A DNA stretch of 64,000 nt from DASPNM01 sp035626515 (GTDB taxonomy: Bacteria > Bacteroidota > Bacteroidia > Chitinophagales > Chitinophagaceae): contig DASPNM010000007.1 in the NCBI GenBank assembly GCA_035626515.1, positions 29,707 through 93,706 of the forward strand. Direction: 5' to 3'. Below, piece by piece: positions 16,813-25,836 of the stretch (position 1 is the first letter of the stretch; every line of letters begins with the position of its first letter). Under the pieces are notes generated by a model. It ran no database searches, had not been told where the DNA came from, and saw only the letters and a list, made by a program, of their open reading frames with translations. The translations under genes were made by a program, and so were the position numbers.

Positions 16813-19347
16813 TCAGTTGCCCAGGTGGGAAAGATGTTGCTCGAGCTCGAGTTCCGTTTTGATCAGCACATCCCGCGCGCGGCTGCCCTGGTTCGGTCCG
16901 ACGATTCCCGCCGCCTCGAGCTGGTCCATGAGTCGCCCCGCCCGGTTGTATCCGAGCTTCATGCGGCGCTGCAGCAGGGAAGTGGAGCCGATCTGGTTCT
17001 GCACAATCAGCCGGGCCGCATCTTCAAAAAGCGAATCGCGGTCGGCGAGGTCGAAATCTTTTCCTTCGAGCTCGGCTTCGTCTACATATTCCGGCAACAG
17101 GAAGGCCTGCGGATAGCCACGCTGATCGCCGATGTAATCCACGACGCGTTCAACTTCTGGTGTGTCCACGAAAGCACACTGCACGCGGGTAATTTCACCG
17201 TGATGCGAAATAAGCATATCCCCTTTCCCGATCAGCTGGTCCGCGCCTCCTGTATCCAGGATGGTGCGGGAGTCGATCTTCGAGGTGACCTTGAACGCGA
17301 TCCTGCACGGGAAGTTTGCCTTGATGGTACCGGTGATGATATTTACCGAAGGTCTTTGCGTGGCAATGATGAGATGGATGCCTACCGCACGCGCGAGCTG
17401 TGCGAGCCGTGCGATCGGCATTTCGATTTCCTTTCCGGCAGTCATGATGAGGTCTGCGAATTCATCGATTACGAGCACGATGAAGGGCAGGTACTGGTGC
17501 CCCTTTTGCGGATTCAGCTTGCGGCTGACAAATTTTTCGTTGTACTCTTTAATATTCCGCGCACCCGCTTCCTTGAGCAGATCGTACCGGTTATCCATCT
17601 CGATACACAACGCGTTCAACGTGTGTACCACCTTGCGCGTATCGGTGATGATGGCTTCTTCCTCGCCGGGAAGCTTCGCGAGAAAATGCCTTTCAATCTT
17701 TCGATAGAGGCTCAGCTCGACTTTTTTCGGATCAATCAAAACGAACTTCAGCTGCGAAGGATGCTTCTTATACAGCAGGGAAACAAGAATGGCGTTCACT
17801 CCTACCGATTTCCCCTGGCCTGTTGCGCCGGCCATCAGCAAATGCGGCATTCCCGTCAGGTCAACGATGAAATTATCGTTATCAATCTTCTTCCCCAGTG
17901 CGATCGGCAGGCTGTAATTGTTGTGCTGGAATTTTTCGGACGAAAGCAGGGTCTTCATGCTCACCACCGTCTTCCGCACGTTCGGCACCTCGATACCGAT
18001 GGTGCCTTTTCCCGGGATCGGGGCAATAATCCGGATTCCCAGTGCAGCCAGGCTAAGCGCGATATCATCTTCGAGGTTTTTAATCCGCGAAATCCGCACT
18101 CCCGGCGAGGGCACAATCTCGTAAAGCGTTACTGTAGGGCCCACGGTGGCGCTGATCTTCTCGATCCTGATGTCGTAATTGCGCAACGTCCCGATGATCT
18201 GATTTTTATTATTCTCAAGCTCATTAGGATCCTGGATGATCTTTTCGCTGCCGTGCGTATCGAGCAGGTTCAGCGTAGGATATTTATAATCGCGCAAATC
18301 GAGCGTGGGCTCATAAGGGGGGAGATTCTCATAGCTTTTTTCCTCTCCAACGTCGGAGGTCTTTATTTCCAGTTCGAGATCGCTCACCGGTACAACGCGG
18401 GTTGTTACTTCCGGTTCCTGTCCGGGTTGCTCGGCTTCCAGGCCATTCGTTTCGTGCTCGTGCAGGATCTCACTCACGATCTCCTTTTCCGGTGAAACTT
18501 CCTCGCCGTTCAGGTCCGGTTGCGCTTCCTCTTTTTCTACAATAGTGAGTTCGGGCATTCGCTCGGACCGGTTTGTTTCTACGTTTAAAACAACTGGTTC
18601 GGTCGACGACTTCAGCTGGTTGCCGCTAAGCTGACGCGCGTAGGCTTCGTTGAGCGTTTCGCCGATGGCCACGGCAAATTCGGGCTCGGAAGTTTCGGGC
18701 ACCGCCGGTTTTTTCGCAGGCAACTCAAACGACGGGTTGAATTGCCAGATGACATAAGCCAGGCCAAGCACGACCAGCACGGCTGCGGTTCCTACCATCC
18801 CGAGCGCATCCACCAGCCAGCTGTTGATCATTGCTCCCACTCCCCCGCCAAAGCGGAAATCATTGCTCAGGAAAACGAAGGACAGCGCGACGGAAAGGAC
18901 GACGAGCCCTACTGTGACATATTTCAAATTCTTCCAGATGGAATACACGCGCCTGGCGAAGAGCAGGTTTACGCCGATCACGAAAAAGAATGTACAAATC
19001 AGGAAGGACGCAAGGCCAAACCCCTTATAGATGAAAAAATGCGACACCAGTGCCCCCAGCTTACCCAGCAGGTTGTTTACGCGCACGTTGTTGTCCAGGA
19101 GAATGGAGAAGCCGCCTCGAAATACCTTATCCTGGTCCTGCTTCCAGGTAAAGAGATAGGAAATAAAACAGATCAGCAGGAATACAGAAACCAGCAGCGA
19201 TACCGCACCAGCGATCTTCCAGGTGCGCGGGTCTTTTGCGATCGCCCGCACACTGATTTTCTCTTCCTTTTCCTGCGGGAGGCCTCGGGACCGGGACTTG
19301 GACGGATTCTTCTTAGGTTTTGATTTAGGATTCAGCTTGTTAGCCAT
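16813..19347 (-). CDS. ftsK: DNA translocase FtsK/SpoIIIE
   Basis: 844 residues. A basic N-terminus is followed by four transmembrane helices (about residues 45-205) and an acidic linker of ~140 residues. The motor domain has Walker A GATGQGKSVG and Walker B VLVIDEFADL. The C-terminal gamma winged helix is at about 770-830 (TSLLQRRMKLGYNRAGRLM). It pumps chromosome DNA through the division septum toward the dif site. The ATG at 19347 is chosen because a -7 box occupies 19354-19361; the longer frame starting at 19374 would overlap it. The neighbouring DUF423 gene ends 29 bases upstream. Confidence 0.97.
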   Translation of the reverse strand: MANKLNPKSKPKKNPSKSRSRGLPQEKEEKISVRAIAKDPRTWKIAGAVSLLVSVFLLICFISYLFTWKQDQDKVFRGGFSILLDNNVRVNNLLGKLGALVSHFFIYKGFGLASFLICTFFFVIGVNLLFARRVYSIWKNLKYVTVGLVVLSVALSFVFLSNDFRFGGGVGAMINSWLVDALGMVGTAAVLVVLGLAYVIWQFNPSFELPAKKPAVPETSEPEFAVAIGETLNEAYARQLSGNQLKSSTEPVVLNVETNRSERMPELTIVEKEEAQPDLNGEEVSPEKEIVSEILHEHETNGLEAEQPGQEPEVTTRVVPVSDLELEIKTSDVGEEKSYENLPPYEPTLDLRDYKYPTLNLLDTHGSEKIIQDPNELENNKNQIIGTLRNYDIRIEKISATVGPTVTLYEIVPSPGVRISRIKNLEDDIALSLAALGIRIIAPIPGKGTIGIEVPNVRKTVVSMKTLLSSEKFQHNNYSLPIALGKKIDNDNFIVDLTGMPHLLMAGATGQGKSVGVNAILVSLLYKKHPSQLKFVLIDPKKVELSLYRKIERHFLAKLPGEEEAIITDTRKVVHTLNALCIEMDNRYDLLKEAGARNIKEYNEKFVSRKLNPQKGHQYLPFIVLVIDEFADLIMTAGKEIEMPIARLAQLARAVGIHLIIATQRPSVNIITGTIKANFPCRIAFKVTSKIDSRTILDTGGADQLIGKGDMLISHHGEITRVQCAFVDTPEVERVVDYIGDQRGYPQAFLLPEYVDEAELEGKDFDLADRDSLFEDAARLIVQNQIGSTSLLQRRMKLGYNRAGRLMDQLEAAGIVGPNQGSRARDVLIKTELELEQHLSHLGN

Positions 19348-19353
19348 TCCATA

Positions 19354-19361
19354 CAAAGATA
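19354..19361 (-). promoter_or_regulatory. -7 box TATCTTTG of ftsK
   Basis: Exact match ending 6 bases before the ATG at 19347. The expected transcription start falls on or next to the start codon, implying a leaderless mRNA. Confidence 0.7.
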
Positions 19362-19376
19362 AATATTTATCCAAGC

Positions 19377-19778
19377 CTATTCACTCCGCTTCAGCCACAG
19401 AAAAGAGACAAGCAGTGATACCCATCCTGCGATGAAGAAGATCCCGCCGGCGGGAGTGAGAAGGGCAAGCGCAGTGGGTATGTCACAGCCGTTCATTTTA
19501 AGGATCGTAATCGCGTAAAGCGAACCGGAGAACAGCAGAACGCCCGCAACAAAGCAGATTGCTGCCGAACGCAAAAACCTGGTGGTCTGGCGCAGCAACA
19601 GAACGCCGACGGCGAGCAGGGCAAGGGCGTGATACATCTGGTATTGCACCGCCGTTTGAAACGAGCGGTGAATGACCTCGTCACCGGTCATTCTCTGAAG
19701 GCGGTGCGCGCCAAAAGCCCCGAGGGCAACAGCAAATCCGCCAAGCAGCGCACCAAGAACAAGGCTGAATTTAGGCAT
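19377..19778 (-). CDS. DUF423 family membrane protein (YgdD-like)
   Basis: 133 residues from the ATG at 19778, four transmembrane helices. The family block LGALLGGFAVALGAFGAHRL and later YQMYHALALL are conserved. The function of DUF423 is not established. The start lies 8 bases inside the end of the shikimate kinase gene, so the two are coupled. A longer frame to 19823 is just read-through of the kinase end. Confidence 0.9.
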   Translation of the reverse strand: MPKFSLVLGALLGGFAVALGAFGAHRLQRMTGDEVIHRSFQTAVQYQMYHALALLAVGVLLLRQTTRFLRSAAICFVAGVLLFSGSLYAITILKMNGCDIPTALALLTPAGGIFFIAGWVSLLVSFLWLKRSE

Positions 19779-20280
19779 GAAAGATTTTTTCGATAAGCAT
19801 ATCGAGCTCCAGCGCTTCCTCATTCACGGCTACTTCAGCCTGCTCGTAAAAGATTTTCCTGTCGGCAAATTTTTTTACAATAAACCGCTTCAGCTGCTCA
19901 TCGGAAAATCCTTTCAGCAGCGGGCGGTTGTTCCTTTCCTTGAGCAGCCGCTGGAACAAAGTATCAATGGGTGTGTTCAGCCAGACGGTCGTCCCCGACT
20001 GGTTCATGTAATCAATATTATTGAAATAACAGGGGGATCCGCCGCCACATGCCATGACGAAACTTTCGTGGCTTTCGGTAATGATGTGCAGCAGGTCTTT
20101 CTCGGTGAGGCGAAAATGTTCTTCACCCGACTGGTCGAAAATCTCCGGAATGGAACGGCCTTCGTGCGACTGCACCTGTTCGTCCAGATCGAAGAACGGA
20201 AGTCCAAGCTTTTCACTGAGGCGCCGGCCCCAGTGCGTCTTTCCCGAACCCATGAAACCGATGAGGAAGATCTTCATCAT
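19771..20280 (-). CDS. aroK: shikimate kinase
   Basis: 169 residues. Walker A GFMGSGKTHWGRRL, substrate-binding FFDLDE, and GGGSPCY are typical. The enzyme phosphorylates shikimate in the route to chorismate and aromatic amino acids. An AGGAG sits 7 bases before the start, a rare Shine-Dalgarno-like site for this genome. The gene follows the acyl-CoA dehydrogenase by 41 bases and overlaps the DUF423 gene. Confidence 0.95.
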   Translation of the reverse strand: MMKIFLIGFMGSGKTHWGRRLSEKLGLPFFDLDEQVQSHEGRSIPEIFDQSGEEHFRLTEKDLLHIITESHESFVMACGGGSPCYFNNIDYMNQSGTTVWLNTPIDTLFQRLLKERNNRPLLKGFSDEQLKRFIVKKFADRKIFYEQAEVAVNEEALELDMLIEKIFHA

Positions 20281-20321
20281 GCTTCAACTCCTGTTTCAGT
20301 TTCCCGTGACTGGCACAGCCA

Positions 20322-21506
20322 TCACTTGAAGGCATTCAATCCTGTGATGTCCATTCCGGTGATCAGCAAATGAATGTCGTGAGTGCCTTCGTAGGTGATG
20401 ACGCTTTCAAGATTCATCATATGGCGCATTACGGGATACTCGCCGCTGATGCCCATTCCCCCGAGTATTTGCCGCGCGTCGCGACAAATCTGTGCCGCCA
20501 CTTCGCAGGCATTGCGTTTGGCCATGCTCACCTGCTGAGGCGTGGCCCGCCCCTCGTTCATCAGCACTCCGAGTCGCCAGTTCAGCAACTGCGCTTTGGT
20601 GATCTCCGTAATCATCTCGGCCAGCTTTTTCTGTTGCAGCTGGAAAGCACCAATGGGTTTGCCGAACTGTACCCGCTCCCTGGAATAACGCAGTGCGGTG
20701 TCGTAACAGTCCATCGCCGCTCCTATCGTACCCCACGCAATTCCATACCGTGCCTTAGTGAGGCAGCTCAGCGGTCCTTTCATGCCGCGCACATTTGGAA
20801 GAATGTTTTCATTCGGCACTTTCACATTGTCGAACACCAGCTCGCCCGTCGCGGAGGCGCGCAGGCTCCATTTGCCGTGAGTGGTCGGGGCGGAAAAACC
20901 TTCCATGCCCCGCTCAACGATCAGTCCGCAGACTTCGCCTTCTTCGTCTTTCGCCCAGACGACCGCCACCTGTGAATAGGGAGCATTGCTGATCCACATC
21001 TTCGAACCATTAAGGATCACGTGATCCCCCTGGTCCACGAAACGACTCAGCATGCTCGCCGGATCGCTGCCATGATTTGGTTCCGTAAGTCCAAAACAGC
21101 CCAGCCACTCACCGCTCGCCAGTCGCGGAAGGAATTTCCTTCGCTGTTCCTCGCTGCCGTATGCATGGATGGGAAACATCACCAGGGAGCCCTGCACCGA
21201 AGCTGTGGACCGGACTCCGCTGTCGCCGCGCTCCAGCTCCTGCATCATCAATCCATAGCTGATATAATCCAAACCCCCGCCTCCGTATTCCGGAGGGATC
21301 GTAGGCCCGAAACATCCCAGGTCTCCCAGCTGTTTTACGATCTGCACCGGAAATTCCGCGCGTTGCGCGTAATCTTCGATGATCGGGGAAATTTCCTTCT
21401 TAACGTACTGTCGAACCACTTCGCGAATGTGCTTTTGCTCATCCGTCAGCAAATCGTCGATTCCGTAATAATCCGGGCTTTCGAAGAGATCGGTGCGTGC
21501 GGCCAT
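20322..21506 (-). CDS. gcdH: acyl-CoA dehydrogenase, glutaryl-CoA dehydrogenase-like
   Basis: 394 residues. Flavin acyl-CoA dehydrogenase blocks are GCFGLTEPNHGSDPASM, KMWISNAPYSQV and the C-terminal base region VITYEGTHDIHLL. The segment RSTASVQGSLVMFPI and the closing THDIHLLI match the glutaryl-CoA dehydrogenases, which oxidise and decarboxylate glutaryl-CoA to crotonyl-CoA in lysine or tryptophan breakdown. Kynurenine-pathway genes begin about 0.8 kb away. A -7 box lies at 21542-21549. Confusion with another short-chain acyl-CoA dehydrogenase is possible but less likely. Confidence 0.85.
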   Translation of the reverse strand: MAARTDLFESPDYYGIDDLLTDEQKHIREVVRQYVKKEISPIIEDYAQRAEFPVQIVKQLGDLGCFGPTIPPEYGGGGLDYISYGLMMQELERGDSGVRSTASVQGSLVMFPIHAYGSEEQRRKFLPRLASGEWLGCFGLTEPNHGSDPASMLSRFVDQGDHVILNGSKMWISNAPYSQVAVVWAKDEEGEVCGLIVERGMEGFSAPTTHGKWSLRASATGELVFDNVKVPNENILPNVRGMKGPLSCLTKARYGIAWGTIGAAMDCYDTALRYSRERVQFGKPIGAFQLQQKKLAEMITEITKAQLLNWRLGVLMNEGRATPQQVSMAKRNACEVAAQICRDARQILGGMGISGEYPVMRHMMNLESVITYEGTHDIHLLITGMDITGLNAFK

Positions 21507-21541
21507 GCTGATAGGTTAAGTGTACCGGTTTTTGAGTGCTG

Positions 21542-21549
21542 CAAAGGTA
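21542..21549 (-). promoter_or_regulatory. -7 box TACCTTTG of the acyl-CoA dehydrogenase gene
   Basis: Exact TAnnTTTG on the minus strand, 35 bases upstream of the ATG at 21506. It should drive the gcdH-aroK-DUF423 group. Confidence 0.6.
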
Positions 21550-21574
21550 AGTCTGTTGTGGAATACGTGGATTG

Positions 21575-21740
21575 AAGTGTTAGAAGGTTGGGAAGGGTTG
21601 GAAATATGAAATATTAAATATTAAATGTTGAATTCGGGTCGCCATCCGCAAATTGTTACCACCATCCATTACTCATACTTCTTTGACTTTTCCGAATTGC
21701 CTGACTTTCCCGACTTCTCAGTTTTACAAATCATTATCTT
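21575..21740. repeat. low-complexity word-repeat spacer
   Basis: Gene-free spacer made of repeated short words: on the minus strand a CCAACCC/CCCAACC/TCTAAC block (21578-21600), an A/T-rich ATATTAAATATTAAATGTTGAA block (about 21610-21632), and a GACTTTTCC / GACTTTCCCGACTTCTC block (21683-21720). The first matches 26487-26521, the second 57823-57852, the third 11585-11700. Confidence 0.5.
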
Positions 21741-21752
21741 GAGAAAAATTTC

Positions 21753-22157
21753 ATGAAACGAATTCTGCCCCTGGTTTTACTGGCGATCACAACATCCGCT
21801 TTCGCGCAAAAGGATTCCACGAAGAATGCCGGGCATAACATTCGCCAGTTTTGGATGGTGATCCTGAAGACGGGTCCTCAGGACAAGGTGATCCGGGACA
21901 GCACGGAGAGGAGCAAGCTGTTCGGTGGGCATTTCGCAAATATGAACCGGCTTCACGCAGAGGGAATATTAAAAGTAGCCGGGCCATTTGGAAAAAACGA
22001 ACTGGGGTGGCGGGGATTGTTCATACTCGACTGCAAAACCAGGGAAGAGGCTGAATCCTACGTACGCACGGATCCGACCGTGGCCGCGGGAATATTCATC
22101 TACGATATAGTTCCCTGGTTCAGCGAACCGAGCGGGAGTTTTATGCCGAAGGAGTAG
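21753..22157 (+). CDS. secreted YciI-like (YCII domain) protein
   Basis: 134 residues with a signal peptide (MKRILPLVLLAITTSAFAQ). The mature part has the ferredoxin-like YCII fold pattern: FWMVILKTGP, HFANMNRLHAEG, LKVAGPF, GLFILDCKTREEAESYV and a DP motif (RTDPTVAAGIF) that in the family includes the likely catalytic Asp. Export to the periplasm is unusual for the family, which is mostly cytoplasmic. Its substrate is unknown. It is a single-gene unit flanked by spacers. Confidence 0.75.
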   Translation: MKRILPLVLLAITTSAFAQKDSTKNAGHNIRQFWMVILKTGPQDKVIRDSTERSKLFGGHFANMNRLHAEGILKVAGPFGKNELGWRGLFILDCKTREEAESYVRTDPTVAAGIFIYDIVPWFSEPSGSFMPKE

Positions 22158-22285
22158 AGTTACGGGTCGCGAGTCTGGAGTTCGAAGGCGATAAATATCC
22201 AATATTAGCTATTCCGCCCGTGTGCATCGAAATCGTTAGAAAGGAAGGTAGACGGGAGATTTACTCGAAATTCCCGCTACTCCAC

Positions 22286-22313
22286 TAATTACCCGGTAAA
22301 CTATTTACCGGTA
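22286..22313. repeat. perfect inverted repeat CCGGTAAA-cta-TTTACCGG
   Basis: An 8-bp stem (22293-22300 with 22304-22311) and 3-base loop just beyond the pyrF stop. There is no T-tract, so it is not a standard terminator. The neighbouring bases AATTAcCCGGT resemble the palindrome region at 26432-26455. Confidence 0.55.
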
Positions 22314-22320
22314 CCGAACG

Positions 22321-23175
22321 CTACAATGCAAAATAACCCTTCATCTCCTCCCGGTACTTTGCCGCCATTCTCATTGCTGCTTCAGCGAAATCTTTGCCGG
22401 CCGATGCGTGAATGATTGCGCGGCTGACGTTGACCAGCAAGCCGCAATCCCGGTTCCAGCCCTGTCGCGAAACTTCTTCCAGACTGCCCCCCTGAGCGCC
22501 CACGCCGGGCACAAGGAAAAAATGATCCGGAGCGATCTGCCTGCAGCGACGCAACATCTCCGGCCGCGTGGCGCCGATGACAAACATCAGCTGTTCCGGT
22601 GAGCCCCAGCTGGAAACCTTGCGCAACACCAGCTCATAGAGGGCCGGGGAATGAGCCTGCGTCACGTACACACCTTTTTCCAGCTGCTCACGGGATTCGT
22701 TCACGGTCTGCAGTTCAAAATCCGCGGCGCCCGGATTGGACGTAAGTCCCAATACGATCGTCCACTTGCCTTCCCATTCCAGGAAAGGACGAATGCTGTC
22801 TTCGCCCATGTATGGCGACACGGTGACCGCGTCGAAGCCAAGCGTTTCAAAAAAAGTTTTGGCATACTGCGCAGAAGAATTTCCAATGTCGCCCCGCTTC
22901 GCGTCGGCAATCCGCAAATGTCCGGCAGGGATATATTGCACCGTCCGCTCCAGGGCCTCCCAACCCTTCGCACCGCGAGCCTCATAAAACGCGGTGTTGA
23001 TCTTGTAGGCAACGCAGTATTCACGCGTTTTGTCGATTATCCCGCGGTTGAATTCCAACACGGGGTCGTCTGCGGTCGATAAATGCGGCGGCAGCTGTTC
23101 CGGGGATGTATCCAATCCCACGCAGAGGTAACTCCGCCGGTCAAAGATCGTCTCGACGAGTTGCTGTCGCGTCAT
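22321..23175 (-). CDS. pyrF: orotidine 5'-phosphate decarboxylase (type 2)
   Basis: 284 residues, length typical of the longer (type 2) PyrF. Catalytic motif IADAKRGDIGN, preceded by VAYKINTAFYE and followed by VSPYMGED and VPGVGAQGG. It makes UMP in de novo pyrimidine synthesis. The ATG overlaps the kmo stop by 4 bases, so it is the last gene of the kynurenine operon, an unusual place for pyrF. Confidence 0.96.
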   Translation of the reverse strand: MTRQQLVETIFDRRSYLCVGLDTSPEQLPPHLSTADDPVLEFNRGIIDKTREYCVAYKINTAFYEARGAKGWEALERTVQYIPAGHLRIADAKRGDIGNSSAQYAKTFFETLGFDAVTVSPYMGEDSIRPFLEWEGKWTIVLGLTSNPGAADFELQTVNESREQLEKGVYVTQAHSPALYELVLRKVSSWGSPEQLMFVIGATRPEMLRRCRQIAPDHFFLVPGVGAQGGSLEEVSRQGWNRDCGLLVNVSRAIIHASAGKDFAEAAMRMAAKYREEMKGYFAL

Positions 23176-24518
23176 GCTGATTGTATTCTTGAAAGAATCA
23201 GTTGCTCGATCTCGGGGCTGTCCCAGCTCTCCCCGATCCCGGGAAGGCGCATCACCGACTGCATGATCTCTTCCTGCAACCGCCCCCTTCTCAATGCTTC
23301 GCTGTACCGCGTCTGCGGGCTGAAAGTCACCAGCGAGTAAACGGGTATCCAGCGTTCGGGATATTTTTCATGCAGCCGGGATTCGATCTTTTTCTGAAGC
23401 AGGAATTTCGGGTCGGCAGTCTTCTCGCGCATTTCAGTAAAATTATCAATCGCCAGTTCGGCAATCGCATCGGCATCCGGCTTACGGCTTCCCTGGAATT
23501 CATCGAGGATTTTAGTCCAGTCCTCCCGGTGCGCTTCGATCAGTTCGTCCAGGATGCGGCAGTCCTCAAACCCGCAGTTCATTCCCTGTCCGAAAAACGG
23601 CACGATGGCGTGTGCCGCGTCGCCGATGAGCGCAAACCGGTCACCGCGCACCCATGGAAAACATTTCACCGTGACAAGTGAAGACGTAGGATGGAGCAGG
23701 AACTGATCTGCCAGATCCGGGAAAAGCGCTGCGGCATCGGGGAAATTTTCAACGAACAAATTCATCACTTTTTCCGGGGTGTTGATCTCTTGAAAAGAGA
23801 CCGGCCCTGAAAATGGAAAAAACAGAGTGCACGTAAAGCTGCCGTCAAGATTCGGCAAAGCGATCAGCATGTAATCTTTGCGTGGCCATATGTGCAGTGC
23901 ATGGCGCTCCATCAGAAAGCTGTTGCCGGGCCCCGAGGGAATCGTCAGCTCTTTATAGCCACAGTCGATGTAGTACTGGCTGTAGTCAAAGCGCTCGTGG
24001 TGCAGCATGTGCTGCAACCGCGCTGCGGAATATGCGCCATCGGCCCCGAAAATAATGTCGGCTGAAACGCTGGTGACGTCCCCTTCGGCATTCTCGAACT
24101 GGACTTCGTTGCTGTTCCAGTGAATCGTACTGCAGCGCTGGTTGAAAAAAATGTTGATGCCGCTTTCTTCAGCACAATCCATGAGCTTCCTGTTGAGCTC
24201 GGCACGGGATACGGAGTTGATGCACTGTCCCTCTTTCCCGTAAGGCTGAAATACGGTGCTCCCGTCCAGGTGATGGATCAGGCGGCCGGGCATCGGGATT
24301 GCGATCTCCTGTATTTCGCGGTCGAGGCCGACCTTTTGCAGCGCCAGGATGCCGCGATCGCTTAGCGCAAGATTTATGGACCGACCCTCTTCCGCCCTCC
24401 CCTTTCGCATGTCCGCCCGGCGCTCATAAAGGCTGACACGGTGGCCGCGCCGTGCCAGGTAAATACCCAGCAGCGAACCCACCAGCCCTGCCCCGATGAT
24501 TACAATATTTTTTTTCAT
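23172..24518 (-). CDS. kmo: kynurenine 3-monooxygenase
   Basis: 448 residues. The FAD-binding motif is GAGLVGSLLGIYLARRGH, followed by YERRAD, RSINLALSDRG, GADGAYSAAR and the second FAD motif ALIGDAAHAIVPFFGQG. It is a close match to the KMO family, which hydroxylates kynurenine to 3-hydroxykynurenine using NADPH and O2. It overlaps kynU by 4 bases upstream and pyrF by 4 bases downstream, so all three are translationally coupled. Confidence 0.96.
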   Translation of the reverse strand: MKKNIVIIGAGLVGSLLGIYLARRGHRVSLYERRADMRKGRAEEGRSINLALSDRGILALQKVGLDREIQEIAIPMPGRLIHHLDGSTVFQPYGKEGQCINSVSRAELNRKLMDCAEESGINIFFNQRCSTIHWNSNEVQFENAEGDVTSVSADIIFGADGAYSAARLQHMLHHERFDYSQYYIDCGYKELTIPSGPGNSFLMERHALHIWPRKDYMLIALPNLDGSFTCTLFFPFSGPVSFQEINTPEKVMNLFVENFPDAAALFPDLADQFLLHPTSSLVTVKCFPWVRGDRFALIGDAAHAIVPFFGQGMNCGFEDCRILDELIEAHREDWTKILDEFQGSRKPDADAIAELAIDNFTEMREKTADPKFLLQKKIESRLHEKYPERWIPVYSLVTFSPQTRYSEALRRGRLQEEIMQSVMRLPGIGESWDSPEIEQLILSRIQSA

Positions 24519-25789
24519 GAAGCGCTCAAAAATTCCCGCACGAGGTTACCAAATTGCCAGATCTCTTCAAAAGAGTTGTACAGAGGAACCGGGGCCGCCC
24601 TAATCACAGCCGGTTCCCTCCACCCGATGGCGACCCCGTGGGATTGGAGGAAATTGTAAAGCTGCCGGCCCCTTTCCGGAACCATGAACGAAACCTGGCA
24701 TCCTTTTGCGTTGCGCGGCGTAATAATCTCAATCGGCGATGATAAGAATTCTTTGTTACAGCTCTCCAGCACGAAAATCAGGTAATTGCTGAGCTGCTCC
24801 CCTTTTTCCCAGAGCTTTTCGATGCCCACCTCATCGAAAATATCGAGAGCCGCCTTCTGCGCCGCCATGGACAATACGGGTGCGTTGCTGAGCTGCCACC
24901 CTTCCGCGGTTGGGATGGGTACAAATCCTTTTTTCATGTCGAACCGCATCTGCTTGTCGTAACCCCACCAGCCCGCGAATCGTGGCAGCTCACGGTTATT
25001 GACGTGCCGCCTGTGGATGAAAACTCCACCGACACCGCCGGGACCGGAATTGAGATATTTATAGCTGCACCAGCAGGCGAAGTCCACGTTCCACTCGTGC
25101 AGACGCAAAGGCACATTCCCTACTGCGTGCGCCAGGTCGAAAGCAGCACATGCTCCGGCGGTCTGCGCCTCGGCGGTAATCGCACGCATGTCGAAGAGCT
25201 GGCCGGTGTAATAATTCACCCCACCAAAAAAAACCAGGGCCAGCGAGTTGCCATGCTCCCGGATCGCTGCCACGATATCGTCATGCCGCACCAGGTGTTC
25301 ACCGGGCCGCGGCTTCACTTCCACAACTGCATCTTCCGGATGAAATCCGTGAAAAGCCGTTTGTGATTCGAACACATACTGATCAGAAGGGAAAGCTTTG
25401 TATTCGCAGAGGATTTTGTAGCGCTCCCGCGTCGGACGGTAAAAGCTGACCATCATCAGGTGGAGATTCACCGAAAGTGAATTCATAGCCACTACTTCTG
25501 CGGGTTCGCACCCCAGGAGCTTCGACAACGATTCCGTCAGGATCTCGTGATAAGAATACCAGGGCCATTTGCTGTGAAAATGGGCATCCCCGGCAAGCGA
25601 GGCCCAGTGCTGCATTTCGGCGTCGACGAGTTCCCGGGCAGATTTCGGCTGAAGCCCGAGAGAATTTCCATCGAAATAGATCCGCTCCTTGCCGTGATGT
25701 TTGGGAATATGAAACTTGTGCCTGAACTGCCGGAGCGAATCCTGCTCATCCAGTTTGCGCGCAAATTCAAGGCTGTTTTCAAACTGCAT
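24515..25789 (-). CDS. kynU: kynureninase
   Basis: 424 residues from the ATG at 25789. A longer frame to 25828 would start inside the promoter box at 25826-25833 and is rejected. The PLP-dependent fold is shown by FDGNSLGLQP, AFDLAHAVGNV and the Schiff-base Lys in CWCSYKYLNSGPGG. It cleaves 3-hydroxykynurenine (or kynurenine) to 3-hydroxyanthranilate (or anthranilate) plus alanine. It is coupled to kmo by a 4-base overlap. The RidA-type gene lies 47 bases upstream on the same strand. Confidence 0.96.
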   Translation of the reverse strand: MQFENSLEFARKLDEQDSLRQFRHKFHIPKHHGKERIYFDGNSLGLQPKSARELVDAEMQHWASLAGDAHFHSKWPWYSYHEILTESLSKLLGCEPAEVVAMNSLSVNLHLMMVSFYRPTRERYKILCEYKAFPSDQYVFESQTAFHGFHPEDAVVEVKPRPGEHLVRHDDIVAAIREHGNSLALVFFGGVNYYTGQLFDMRAITAEAQTAGACAAFDLAHAVGNVPLRLHEWNVDFACWCSYKYLNSGPGGVGGVFIHRRHVNNRELPRFAGWWGYDKQMRFDMKKGFVPIPTAEGWQLSNAPVLSMAAQKAALDIFDEVGIEKLWEKGEQLSNYLIFVLESCNKEFLSSPIEIITPRNAKGCQVSFMVPERGRQLYNFLQSHGVAIGWREPAVIRAAPVPLYNSFEEIWQFGNLVREFLSAS

Positions 25790-25825
25790 ACTGCTGGAAA
25801 GGCCGGCGGACCGGCCCGTGGTTCG

Positions 25826-25833
25826 CAAAGTTA
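25826..25833 (-). promoter_or_regulatory. -7 box TAACTTTG of the kynU-kmo-pyrF operon
   Basis: Exact TAnnTTTG on the minus strand between the RidA-type gene and kynU, 36 bases before the chosen kynU start. It decides the kynU start and suggests that the operon can be transcribed without the RidA-type gene. Confidence 0.65.
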
Positions 25834-25836
25834 GGC